Of a stretch of DNA of 18,169 bases, positions 1-6,952 are shown piece after piece. The stretch's first letter is position 1. Every line of letters begins with the position of its first letter. A model generated the notes under the pieces. The model was not told the DNA's origin and ran no database searches. It saw only the letters and a program-made list of their open reading frames with translations. The stretch is from JAFCDQ01 sp964571335 (lineage in GTDB: Archaea > Nanobdellota > Nanobdellia > Woesearchaeales > ARS49): assembly GCA_964571335.1 (NCBI GenBank), contig CAZNAM010000011.1, forward strand, positions 1 to 18,169, given 5' to 3'. Position numbers and translations under genes: made by a program.

Positions 1-47
1 TCTGCAGTGTTTCTGCTTATTAACTCATATTTTTGATCTATTTCCAT
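1..47 (-). CDS. tyrS: Tyrosyl-tRNA synthetase, N-terminal fragment (partial)
   Basis: Only the first 15 codons are inside the window, read leftward from the ATG at 45-47; the rest lies beyond position 1. The visible peptide starts MEIDQKYELISRNTAE. It resembles the extreme N-terminus of archaeal tyrosyl-tRNA synthetases, which begin with a short acidic helix followed by an E-L/M-I-K-R-N-T-x-E-I pattern. The enzyme charges tRNA-Tyr in the cytoplasm. The start is supported by a TATA-like T/A run at 71-80 on the same strand, at the distance used by leaderless archaeal genes. The gene is divergent from the eS1 gene, with a 105-base shared upstream region. The identification rests on a very short peptide, so another protein with a similar N-terminus cannot be excluded. 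Confidence 0.6.
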   Translation of the reverse strand, partial: MEIDQKYELISRNTA

Positions 48-70
48 TTTATTATTGTTTTTCAAGATAT

Positions 71-80
71 GTTTAAAAAA
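71..80 (-). promoter_or_regulatory. TATA box for the leftward tyrS-like gene
   Basis: On the minus strand this is a TTTTTTAAAC element whose centre lies about 28 bases before the ATG at 47. This spacing predicts transcription starting at or next to the start codon. A second AT-rich element near 88-100 could serve as an alternative. Confidence 0.45.
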
Positions 81-121
81 TTTGCTTTATTTATATTGTT
101 TAATGGTGTAAAACAGCAACT

Positions 122-129
122 TTTATAAA
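122..129 (+). promoter_or_regulatory. TATA box of the eS1 gene
   Basis: The element reads TTTATAAA, with its first base 31 bases before the ATG at 153. An archaeal TATA box at this distance puts the transcription start at the ATG, so the mRNA should be leaderless. The T/C-rich stretch between box and ATG has no Shine-Dalgarno sequence, which agrees with this. Confidence 0.65.
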
Positions 130-152
130 TAAACCTCGTTTTTTCGTCGTTC

Positions 153-869
153 ATGGCAGTTAAAAAAAAGGCAACAAAGGTTGTTAAAAAGAAATGGTTT
201 AAAATTATAGCTCCTGAACTTCTTAAAGAATCTCAGGTTGGTGAGACTTATGTTTCTGATCCTGAAATTATGTTGGGTAAAAAGATGACTGTGAGTATTG
301 GCTCTATCACAGGAGAACCTCAAAAACAACACACTCATGCTAGTCTTATTATAAATAAGGTTACTGATGGTATTTTAAAAACTGAACTTCTTGGCTGGAC
401 GATTCTTCCTGCCGCTGTCAAAAAACTTATTAGAAGAAACAGAACAAGAATTGATGATAGTTTTGTTCTTTTAACTAAAGATAATAGATATGTAAGAATA
501 AAACCAATTTTAATAACAAGAAGCAAAGCTAATGGTTCTGTTAAAATTGCTGTTCGTAAAATGCTAAGATTAGAATTGGCTAAAACATTCCATCAAAAAG
601 ATTTCAATATTCTCATAAGCGAAATTTTAGGCAGAAGATTACAGCAGGGAATTTTAAAGAAAATTGGAAAAGTTTTTCCTATTGCTATTCTTGACATAAG
701 ACAGTTATCTGTTGTTGAAGCAGATAAAGTAAAGAAGATGAATTTAATTAAATTTATCCCTGATGAGAGTAATAAAGAAAAAACAGAAACAAAAGATAAA
801 GAGAAGAAAATAGAGAAAAAAGAAAAAGAAATTAAAGAAATTAAAGAAAAACTAGTTAGTAAAGAGTGA
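153..869 (+). CDS. rps3ae: 30S ribosomal protein eS1 (S3Ae)
   Basis: This 238-residue protein matches archaeal/eukaryotic ribosomal protein S3Ae (eS1), a small-subunit protein on the platform near the mRNA exit. The family pattern is clear: a basic N-terminus followed by KKKWFKIIAPELLKE, then VGETYVSDPEIMLGK, an IDDSFVLLTKDNRYVRIKP segment, and a KTFHQKDFNILI region toward the middle. The core ends near residue 200. The last 35 or so residues are an almost purely Lys/Glu tail built on a repeated AAAGAAATT-like DNA unit (about 825-850), probably a flexible extension. The ATG at 153 is chosen because a TATA box precedes it by 31 bases. The gene heads a run of three rightward genes, each with its own TATA element. 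Confidence 0.95.
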   Translation: MAVKKKATKVVKKKWFKIIAPELLKESQVGETYVSDPEIMLGKKMTVSIGSITGEPQKQHTHASLIINKVTDGILKTELLGWTILPAAVKKLIRRNRTRIDDSFVLLTKDNRYVRIKPILITRSKANGSVKIAVRKMLRLELAKTFHQKDFNILISEILGRRLQQGILKKIGKVFPIAILDIRQLSVVEADKVKKMNLIKFIPDESNKEKTETKDKEKKIEKKEKEIKEIKEKLVSKE

Positions 870-875
870 TAGTTT

Positions 876-883
876 TTTATATA
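876..883 (+). promoter_or_regulatory. TATA box of bud32
   Basis: The element reads TTTATATA and begins 28 bases before the ATG at 904, only seven bases after the eS1 stop codon. Bud32 can therefore be made from its own leaderless mRNA. The following run of nine T (891-899) could also act as a U-tract terminator for the eS1 transcript. Confidence 0.6.
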
Positions 884-903
884 CTACTTCTTTTTTTTTA
901 ATT

Positions 904-1533
904 ATGAAAAAACAGACAAAACTTGCTGAAAAGATTATTGCTCAGGGTGCTGAAGCAAAGATTATTCTTAAAGATGATAAGATAATAAAGAATCGTTTTG
1001 AAAAAAAATATCGTATTTCCCAGATTGATATGCTTCTAAGAAAATCAAGAACAAGAAGAGAAGCAAAGATTCTTGAAAAATTAAAAAAAATAAATATTTC
1101 ATGTCCTGATATTTTTTCAGTTGATGATAAAGAAATGAAAATTTCTATGCAGTATGTTAATGGAAAAAAGTTAGCAGATGTTTTTCAGGAATCTCCTGAT
1201 AAATTTTCTGAACAAATTGGTGAAATTGTAGGAAAAATGCATGCTAATGATATTATTCACGCAGATTTAACTACATCGAATATCATTTTATTAAATAAAA
1301 AATTATATTTTATAGATTTTGGATTGAGTTTTTTTTCATCAAAAGAAGAGGATAAGGCAGTTGATATTCATCTGCTTGACAGAGCTTTGGAAAGCAGGCA
1401 TTTTGATTTTTATCCTTCTTGCCGGAAATCTTTTATTAAAGGTTACAAAAAAACTAATCCTAATTTTAAGAAAGTTCTTGAGCGTCTTGAAAAAGTAGAA
1501 TCAAGAGGCAGAAATAAAAAGAAATCACTTTAA
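904..1533 (+). CDS. bud32: KEOPS complex kinase/ATPase Bud32
   Basis: This 209-residue, small RIO-like kinase-fold protein is Bud32, the KEOPS subunit that supports Kae1 in making N6-threonylcarbamoyladenosine on ANN-decoding tRNAs. Visible motifs in order: IAQGAEAKI (about residues 12-20, glycine-rich nucleotide loop), KNRFEKKYR, the LRKSRTRREAKIL helix, MQYVNGKKL (hinge), the catalytic loop IHADLTTSNII (about 118-128), the metal-binding FIDFGLSF, and the typical C-terminal DKAVDIHLLDRALESRH. It is a free-standing Bud32, not fused to Kae1 as in some archaea; Kae1 is not in the window. One oddity is the catalytic loop, which reads H-A-D where the family usually has H-G-D. The catalytic Asp and Asn and the DFG Asp are all kept, so activity is expected. 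The start is fixed by the TATA box at 876-883. Confidence 0.93.
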   Translation: MKKQTKLAEKIIAQGAEAKIILKDDKIIKNRFEKKYRISQIDMLLRKSRTRREAKILEKLKKINISCPDIFSVDDKEMKISMQYVNGKKLADVFQESPDKFSEQIGEIVGKMHANDIIHADLTTSNIILLNKKLYFIDFGLSFFSSKEEDKAVDIHLLDRALESRHFDFYPSCRKSFIKGYKKTNPNFKKVLERLEKVESRGRNKKKSL

Positions 1534-1543
1534 AGTAAAAACA

Positions 1544-1551
1544 TTTATATA
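1544..1551 (+). promoter_or_regulatory. TATA box of the unknown gene at 1574
   Basis: The element reads TTTATATA and begins 30 bases before the ATG at 1574. It falls just after the bud32 stop codon. With no Shine-Dalgarno sequence before the start, a leaderless mRNA is predicted. Confidence 0.6.
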
Positions 1552-1573
1552 TTGAATATTTTTTTTATTAATT

Positions 1574-1960
1574 ATGTCAAAATATTCCAAACATATTCCT
1601 AATAAAGGGTACAGATTTGAAAAAAAAGATCATTTTATCATAGTTGAAACTGATTATGATAATAATTGGTTTTTATATCATCTTGATTTACAGAAAAGAT
1701 TAAGCAATTTTGATTTAATACCTAGAAGAAAGAATATACATATTGCTTTAAACGATTTTCCAGAATTCTTTAAAAAAATTTCAAAAAAGAAAGCAATTTC
1801 TCAGGCAAAAGAAGCTGTTAAATTATATATTCCAAATTTTGATTGTTCAAAGATTGATAATTTAGATGATTTAAAATCAGAATTGAAAAAAACAGAAGAT
1901 GATAATAAAGTTAATCTTGTCAAGGTAATTGATGTTTATTTAAAAAGTAAAAATTCTTAA
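1574..1960 (+). CDS. Conserved-looking hypothetical protein, 128 aa
   Basis: I do not recognise this family. The protein is 128 residues, rich in Lys, Asp and Ile, without a signal peptide, membrane segment or Cys pair, so it should be cytoplasmic and soluble. The first 60 residues alternate hydrophobic and polar residues around an aromatic cluster (FIIVETDYDNNWFLYHLDL), which suggests a small beta-sheet domain. The remainder looks helical (KKAISQAKEAVKLYI, then a charged DDLKSELKKTEDDN stretch). It is the last of three rightward genes, has its own TATA box 30 bases upstream, and ends beside a strong T-tract. Coding status is supported by a complete frame, the promoter position and codon use like its neighbours. 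Function is unknown. Confidence 0.7.
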   Translation: MSKYSKHIPNKGYRFEKKDHFIIVETDYDNNWFLYHLDLQKRLSNFDLIPRRKNIHIALNDFPEFFKKISKKKAISQAKEAVKLYIPNFDCSKIDNLDDLKSELKKTEDDNKVNLVKVIDVYLKSKNS

Positions 1961-1961
1961 G

Positions 1962-1980
1962 TTTTTCTAATTTTTTTTTT
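1962..1980 (+). terminator. U-tract terminator after the rightward gene set
   Basis: Immediately after the stop at 1960 there is a T5 run and then a T10 run (1971-1980), with no obvious stem. This is the usual form of an intrinsic archaeal terminator. It lies in the gap of fewer than 20 bases between convergent genes, so it would stop rightward transcription before it runs antisense into the next gene. Confidence 0.5.
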
Positions 1981-2437
1981 ATATCTTTTTTTTAAGAGGG
2001 TGAGATACTAAATTGTCAAGATACTCGTAAGCTTGTTGTATTTGTTCTAATGATTTTAAATCTTCTACTTCATATATATTTTTATATCTTTTAATTGATT
2101 TCAACTGGTTTAATCTAAACTTAAGATATTCTTCATAATCCTTACTATCTACAAATTCTAATTCACCCTTTTTTAATTCATCCTTCAATGCTTGAAGAAT
2201 ATTGTTATTTTTTTGAAATACATATTCATGAAAAGCAATCACAGAACGATATTTTTCAGGTATTTTATCAGATAAAATTATTTCTCCTTTATTATTTGTT
2301 TCATAAAAAAAAGGAGAGCAGGGACAAAATTTTGAATCAACAACAATATATTTTATTATTTCAGTTAAATCTGGTTTTATTTTAAATTTTTTATTTTTTT
2401 CTTCAACAATAAATTGATTTAAATTTTCCCATTTCAT
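1979..2437 (-). CDS. Hypothetical protein, 152 aa, with CPCSPF motif
   Basis: I do not recognise this protein. It is 152 residues, acidic/basic and helix-rich, without a signal peptide or membrane segment. The N-terminal 75 residues hold two features: a CPCSPFF stretch near residue 38, whose two close cysteines could bind metal or form a disulfide, and VIAFHEYVF near residue 70. The latter has one His-Glu pair but not the HExxH that would mark a metalloprotease. The C-terminal half is a Lys/Glu/Leu-rich region likely to be helical. The ATG at 2437 lies 31 bases after the start of a TTTAAATA box (2461-2468), so the gene has its own promoter and is probably not just the tail of the exporter operon upstream. 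Confidence 0.65.
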   Translation of the reverse strand: MKWENLNQFIVEEKNKKFKIKPDLTEIIKYIVVDSKFCPCSPFFYETNNKGEIILSDKIPEKYRSVIAFHEYVFQKNNNILQALKDELKKGELEFVDSKDYEEYLKFRLNQLKSIKRYKNIYEVEDLKSLEQIQQAYEYLDNLVSHPLKKKI

Positions 2438-2460
2438 AAACTGTGATTTTTAATTAATAA

Positions 2461-2468
2461 TATTTAAA
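2461..2468 (-). promoter_or_regulatory. TATA box of the 152-aa hypothetical gene
   Basis: On the minus strand the element reads TTTAAATA and begins 31 bases before the ATG at 2437. It lies between the end of the exporter operon (2499) and this gene. The spacing again predicts a leaderless transcript. Confidence 0.55.
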
Positions 2469-2498
2469 TCTTTGTATCTTAATGACTCTTGAGAAATA

Positions 2499-3725
2499 TC
2501 ATTCATATCTTAATGCATCTACTGGTTTTAATTTACTTGCTCTTCTTGCAGGAAATACTCCTGAAAATGTTCCGACTATAAAACTAAATAATAATGCTCC
2601 GACAATAAGATACCAAGGAAAGAACGCTTTTAGCAATGAGGTTCCTAATGCTTCTGCTGCTATAAATTCTACGCTTTTACTCACTAAAAATCCTATTATG
2701 ACTCCTAATAATCCCCCTCCTAAACCAAGTAATCCACTTTCAACTATGAATAGCTTCATTATTTGATCATTTCTTGCGCCTAATGATTTCATTATTCCTA
2801 TTTCTCTTGTTCTTTCTAGTACAGATGTGTACATTGTGTTCATTATTCCTATTCCGCCAACAAGTAAACTTATTGCAGCTATTCCAATTAATACAACTGT
2901 TATTATATTAAGAATATCTGTAAATGTTTCTGCCATTTGTAATGGTGTTTGTACTGTAAAATCTTCTTCTCCTTCTTCTAAGTCTCTGTCATTTCTCATT
3001 TTTCTTTCTATTCTTTCAGAAACTTCTTCCACATCATCTTTTGATATTGTTTGAATATAAATATAAGATAAAAGTTCAGGTTCATTATATTGTTCTCTTA
3101 AAGATTCAATTCCTAAATTAATTCCTTTATCAACTCCAGGATCCCCCATTTTTTTAAAGATTCCAACAACTTTATATTCAACTCCATCACACAATACTTT
3201 GTTTCCTATTTGAATTTTTTTTTCAAATAAATCATCTGCAAAATCATAACCAACTACAACTTTATTTTTTTCTCCTGGTTTTATCATTCTTCCTTCTCCA
3301 ATTTCCCAGGTATTTACTTCATCTGTAAGTTTTGCTTCTAAAGAATTTTCAGGATATCCCATTAGATATATTGTTCTTTCTATGTTGTTGAATCTTGCTT
3401 TTGTACTTTTTAACAATATTCCTGCTGTTTGTTTAACACCTACAATTTTGTTTACAAGATTTTGATCATGTATGGTTATTTGTGCTGTTGTATCTTCTCC
3501 TGTTGCTCCAATTCCTCCAGCACTTTTTGGTTGTATGAATAATTTATCTGCTCCTATTTTTTCAAGTTCATTTTCAACTGAATGAGAAAGTCCTTGTCCT
3601 ATGCTGACTAAAGCAACAACTGATGAAATTCCTATGATGATGCCTAATATAGTCAAAGCAGTTCTTTTCTTTTGATACTTCATGTTTTTTATTGCTAGTT
3701 GAAATAAATCTTTTATGCTTATCAT
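2499..3725 (-). CDS. MacB/FtsX-family ABC transporter permease (second copy)
   Basis: This 408-residue membrane protein has the MacB-type architecture: one N-terminal membrane helix (about residues 20-45), a large extracytoplasmic MacB core-like domain (about 50-265), then three C-terminal membrane helices of the FtsX domain. The conserved signature around GGIGIMNTMYTSVLERTREI and the terminal PARRASKLKPVDAL are both present. MacB-type systems use ATP hydrolysis for mechanotransmission across the membrane, driving export or extraction of substrates rather than acting as a channel. It is the last gene of the four-gene operon; its ATG overlaps the stop of the preceding permease by four bases (ATGA). 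It is a diverged paralogue of that permease, so the two probably form a heterodimer with the ATPase at 6135-6830. The substrate cannot be read from the sequence. Confidence 0.9.
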   Translation of the reverse strand: MISIKDLFQLAIKNMKYQKKRTALTILGIIIGISSVVALVSIGQGLSHSVENELEKIGADKLFIQPKSAGGIGATGEDTTAQITIHDQNLVNKIVGVKQTAGILLKSTKARFNNIERTIYLMGYPENSLEAKLTDEVNTWEIGEGRMIKPGEKNKVVVGYDFADDLFEKKIQIGNKVLCDGVEYKVVGIFKKMGDPGVDKGINLGIESLREQYNEPELLSYIYIQTISKDDVEEVSERIERKMRNDRDLEEGEEDFTVQTPLQMAETFTDILNIITVVLIGIAAISLLVGGIGIMNTMYTSVLERTREIGIMKSLGARNDQIMKLFIVESGLLGLGGGLLGVIIGFLVSKSVEFIAAEALGTSLLKAFFPWYLIVGALLFSFIVGTFSGVFPARRASKLKPVDALRYE

Positions 3726-4936
3726 TTTCTTAATGCATCAACAGGGTTCATTTTTGAAGCTTGCATTGCAGGAAATGTTCCTGAAAACGCTCCAAGTATA
3801 AATGAAAATAATAATGTTCCAATTATCAAAAATAATGAAAAATGTGCTGTTAAAATATTGCTGCCCAAAGCTTGTTGTGCCCCAAATGAAACAAGCATAC
3901 TTAATCCAATTCCTAATAATAATCCAATTAATCCGCCAGCCATTCCTAATAATCCGCTTTCAATCATAAATAGTTTCATGATATCGCTGTTTTTCGCTCC
4001 AATTGCTTTCATCACACCTATTTCTCTTGTTCTTTCTAGCACAGATGTGTACATTGTGTTCATTATTCCTATTCCTCCAACTATAAGGCTTATTGCTGCT
4101 ATTCCGATGACAAATATTTGAACTACATCAAGAATGTTGTTGAAACTTTCAATTAATTCTTGACTTGTTTGTACTTCAAAATCTTCATATCCTTCTTTTT
4201 GTCCTTTATAATTTCTCAAGACTCTTTTTATTTTATCTGCTATATCATTAATATCTGTTCCTTGTTGAGCTTGAACATATAAGAAATCATAATCATCTTT
4301 GTTTGTTATTTTTTTGAAATCATCTTCATTTAATATAATTAAGTCATCTCTTGCAGGATTGCCATCTCTTTTTGCTATTCCTATTATTTCAAATTCTTTT
4401 CCTTCAATATTTACTTTTTGCCCTATTCTCAGATTTTTTTGAAATATTTTTTTATAACCATAATTATATCCTAATACTACTTTTCCAGAATCAGTTGCTT
4501 TAAGATTTCTTCCATCAAGAATCTTAAGATTTTGCGCTTCTTCAAGCATTGCCCTTGCATCTTGTTCTTCAGGCATCGTCGCAGCAAATTTAATTTTAGT
4601 TTGTTGTTTATAGCTTATTTTTATTGATTGCATCATTCTTGTTGCAACTGCTTTTATTCCTGCAACTTGTCTTACAATTTTTACATCTTTGTCAGTAATA
4701 TTTCCTGCTGAATCTTCTCCTGGCGGACCAAATCCAGGACTTGTTGGCTGTATTATTATTTTATCTGCTCCCATTGATGCAAATTGGTCATTAATTGCAT
4801 TTTGCAGACCTTGTCCTAAACTTATTAAAGAAACAACTAAGCTGATTCCTATGAATATTCCTAACAAAGTTAGCCAGGTTCTTAAGGATCTGCTCTTTAG
4901 ATTCTTAAAAGATAAAGAAAAAAAATCTAAAATCAT
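3722..4936 (-). CDS. MacB/FtsX-family ABC transporter permease (first copy)
   Basis: This 404-residue permease has the same plan as its neighbour: a membrane helix at about residues 19-43, an extracytoplasmic domain to about 270, and three helices near 273-292, 328-352 and 366-388. The FtsX signature GGIGIMNTMYTSVLERTREI and the C-terminal PVDALRK are present. The two permeases share clear sequence along their length but differ in most extracytoplasmic positions, as expected for an old tandem duplication. The start ATG overlaps the stop of the CARDB-type gene by four bases, and the stop overlaps the next start by four, so translation is probably coupled. No Shine-Dalgarno sequence is visible before either permease start. 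It works with the LolD-like ATPase of this operon. Confidence 0.9.
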   Translation of the reverse strand: MILDFFSLSFKNLKSRSLRTWLTLLGIFIGISLVVSLISLGQGLQNAINDQFASMGADKIIIQPTSPGFGPPGEDSAGNITDKDVKIVRQVAGIKAVATRMMQSIKISYKQQTKIKFAATMPEEQDARAMLEEAQNLKILDGRNLKATDSGKVVLGYNYGYKKIFQKNLRIGQKVNIEGKEFEIIGIAKRDGNPARDDLIILNEDDFKKITNKDDYDFLYVQAQQGTDINDIADKIKRVLRNYKGQKEGYEDFEVQTSQELIESFNNILDVVQIFVIGIAAISLIVGGIGIMNTMYTSVLERTREIGVMKAIGAKNSDIMKLFMIESGLLGMAGGLIGLLLGIGLSMLVSFGAQQALGSNILTAHFSLFLIIGTLLFSFILGAFSGTFPAMQASKMNPVDALRK

Positions 4937-6138
4937 TTTTTATTGGTTTTTTTATTTTTCTTTATTCTTTTTTTAATAAGCCAGTATGCTACACCGATTA
5001 TAGCTAGAAGTAATATTATCACTGGCCAGCTGCTTCCACCTTCTCCTAATTCACTTTTTGACACTATTTTTAATGGAAGTGAGTGTGCTTGCATGAAATC
5101 TTTGCTGTATGAATCTTTAAATTCTAAAGTGAATTGAAGCAAAGGATCATTTTTTAATGCTTTTATTAAAAATTCTGTGGTATCAAAATCATCTCCATCA
5201 AGATTTCCGATGTACGCTATATTGCTTGGAGATAATATTTCATATTCAGGTGTTTTTATTATTTTTAATGTTGCATATTTTATATCTACTCCTTTATTTA
5301 CTGTTTTTACTCTAATTTTTCCAGGAGTTCCTTTGTTTGTTATTTCTGAACTATCAATAAACATGATTATGTTAGGATTTTTATTCACTTTCATTCCTAT
5401 TTTTATTGTTGTTGCATAATCATTATTTTTGTCATCTTTGAATTTGATGTTTATAGGTATATTATAAACCTTAAGTTCAGCATCTGCATCAGTCATTATT
5501 TTAAATTTAACTTCTTTTGCCTCACCTGGTTCAAGATAATCTATTCTTTTTATTGTTCCTGTATCTAATGTTGTAAAAAAATCAACTTCTGTTGTGTCTA
5601 GAATTATGTCTGCATTTTTTATTCCCATTATTCCTGCATTTTTAATATTTATTTTCATTTCTGCTTCTGTTCCTGGAATAACAGGTGAGGGAGTTATGCT
5701 GTAATTACTTATTACAATTAATGCATCTGTTGTTTCTACAGAAATAGGGTATGTTAGTTCTGTCCACACTTCATTTTCAGTCCATCTGTATTGAAATTTT
5801 ATGTCAATTTCTTCATTTGGAGCATAGAGGTCAACTAATGCAGTGAAATCAACAACTGCTTCTTCTGTTCCTGGAATCACGCCAATTTTCTTAGTTATTG
5901 GTTCTCCTGCTGGAAGAGAAAAAGGATATTCAGGAATAAATTTAACTTCAATATTGTCTGCTGTTGTTCCTGCATTATCAATTTTTAACCAAATTTTAAC
6001 TGTTGATCCTTGTGTTGCAGGATTTGGGCTATATTTCAATACATTTGCGTTTATTTCAGGAAGTCTTCTTGCCATTCCAGGGAATGTTAATAATACAACA
6101 AAAATAAGTGTTATAATCAATAATGTTTCTTTTTTCAT
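4933..6138 (-). CDS. Membrane-anchored CARDB/S-layer-like exoprotein of the ABC exporter operon
   Basis: The 401-residue protein has an N-terminal signal or anchor segment (about 5-23), a long extracytoplasmic part, and a C-terminal membrane helix (about 370-388) followed by a Lys-rich cytoplasmic tail. The exterior part contains repeated Ig-like beta modules of the CARDB/NPCBM-associated kind, each with a turn such as NAGTTADNIEVKF or NAGIMGIKNADI (around residues 55 and 165). This resembles the archaeal 'S-layer domain' COG1361 proteins that sit beside COG1136/COG0577 exporters. It lies between the ATPase and the two permeases, with four-base overlaps on both sides. By position it may be the extracytoplasmic partner that a MacA adaptor provides in bacteria; that role is inferred. 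Its ATG is preceded by a near-perfect Shine-Dalgarno sequence (AGAGGTGA, 6143-6150). Confidence 0.8.
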   Translation of the reverse strand: MKKETLLIITLIFVVLLTFPGMARRLPEINANVLKYSPNPATQGSTVKIWLKIDNAGTTADNIEVKFIPEYPFSLPAGEPITKKIGVIPGTEEAVVDFTALVDLYAPNEEIDIKFQYRWTENEVWTELTYPISVETTDALIVISNYSITPSPVIPGTEAEMKINIKNAGIMGIKNADIILDTTEVDFFTTLDTGTIKRIDYLEPGEAKEVKFKIMTDADAELKVYNIPINIKFKDDKNNDYATTIKIGMKVNKNPNIIMFIDSSEITNKGTPGKIRVKTVNKGVDIKYATLKIIKTPEYEILSPSNIAYIGNLDGDDFDTTEFLIKALKNDPLLQFTLEFKDSYSKDFMQAHSLPLKIVSKSELGEGGSSWPVIILLLAIIGVAYWLIKKRIKKNKKTNKK

Positions 6139-6830
6139 GTTTTCACCTCTTTAAGGACTTTTCCATCTTTTAAAAATGCTATTCTGTCAGCAACTTTTGC
6201 AAGTTTATCATCATGTGTGACAAGAACAATTGTTTTTTTTTCTTTTTTATTTAAATCTTTAAGTAATTGCAGTATTTCTTTTCCTGTTTGACTATCTAAG
6301 TTTCCTGTTGGTTCATCAGCAAGAATGACTTCAGGATCAACTATTAATGCTCTTGCTACAGCAACTCTTTGTTGTTGTCCTCCTGATAATTGAGAAGGTG
6401 TATGATGCATTCTGTCTTTTAAGCCAACAATATTTAGTAATTTTATTGCTTTTAGCTTTCTTTTTTCTAGCTCAACACCTTGAAATATTAATGGCAGCAT
6501 TACATTTTCCATAGCAGTTAATGTTTCAATTAAATTAAAACTTTGAAATACAAATCCTATTCTTTTGCCTCTTATTTGAGCAAGATCTGATTCATGTAAA
6601 GTGGCTATATTTTTCTGATCAAGATATATTGTGCCTTTTGTTGGAATATCTAAACAACCGATTAAGTTCATTGCTGTGCTTTTTCCACTTCCGCTTGGAC
6701 CTTGCACAGCAAGAAATTCATCTTCATAAACTTCTAAATCTAATCCTCTTAATGCATTGACTTGTGTTTCTCCTACTTGATATATTTTCCACACATCTTG
6801 AAGTTTTATTATAGGTTTTCTGTTTTTCAT
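6135..6830 (-). CDS. LolD/MacB-type ABC transporter ATP-binding protein
   Basis: This 231-residue nucleotide-binding subunit carries every ABC ATPase motif: Walker A GPSGSGKST (residues 44-52), Q-loop FQSFNL (Q96), signature LSGGQ (148-152), Walker B VILADEPTGNLD (from 168), and the switch His in VTHDD (206). The wording of the Walker B region and the length place it in the LolD/MacB/FtsE group, which pairs with FtsX-fold permeases. It is the first gene of the exporter operon and powers the two permeases encoded downstream. The ATG at 6830 gives the usual family start (IIKLQDVWKIYQ). There is no Shine-Dalgarno sequence. A TATA-like element at about 6881-6889 would give a leader of roughly 30 bases. 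No truncation or missing catalytic residue is visible. Confidence 0.93.
   Translation of the reverse strand: MKNRKPIIKLQDVWKIYQVGETQVNALRGLDLEVYEDEFLAVQGPSGSGKSTAMNLIGCLDIPTKGTIYLDQKNIATLHESDLAQIRGKRIGFVFQSFNLIETLTAMENVMLPLIFQGVELEKRKLKAIKLLNIVGLKDRMHHTPSQLSGGQQQRVAVARALIVDPEVILADEPTGNLDSQTGKEILQLLKDLNKKEKKTIVLVTHDDKLAKVADRIAFLKDGKVLKEVKT
6143..6150 (-). promoter_or_regulatory. Shine-Dalgarno sequence for the CARDB-type gene
   Basis: On the minus strand the site reads AGAGGTGA, ending four bases before the ATG at 6138. It is a near-complete match to the 16S rRNA 3'-end complement. It lies inside the ATPase coding sequence, so this internal cistron can be initiated independently as well as by the four-base overlap. 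Confidence 0.7.
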
Positions 6831-6879
6831 TATTCTTAAGTTTATCAGTCTAATTAGTTCTTTCTGCTGAATTTACCTC

Positions 6880-6890
6880 TTTTTTATACT
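6880..6890 (-). promoter_or_regulatory. Candidate TATA box of the exporter operon
   Basis: On the minus strand the element reads AGTATAAAAAA and lies about 50-60 bases before the ATG of the ATPase gene. It predicts a leader of around 30 bases with no clear ribosome binding site. A second AT-rich element near 6905-6912 is an alternative, so the call is tentative. Confidence 0.35.
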
Positions 6891-6937
6891 TATACAAGAA
6901 CAGGATTTTTAAACCTTTTTATTTAATTTAAGAGAAT

Positions 6938-6952
6938 ATTAAAAAATAAAAA
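6938..6952 (-). terminator. U-tract terminator after the Cys-rich protein gene
   Basis: Directly after the TAA at 6953-6955 the minus strand runs AATTTTTATTTTTTAAT. A T-rich tract without a stem is the typical archaeal intrinsic terminator, and it separates this gene from the exporter operon promoter. Confidence 0.4.

Noticed and set aside
2200..2260. The HEYVF stretch in the 152-residue protein as a metalloprotease site
   Set aside because: Only one His-Glu pair is present, with no second His at the HExxH position and no third zinc ligand nearby.
2818..4075. The shared stretch in the permeases as a mobile-element or recombination repeat
   Set aside because: It lies at the same position in two paralogous genes and encodes the conserved family signature, so it is a duplicated coding segment, not a terminal repeat.
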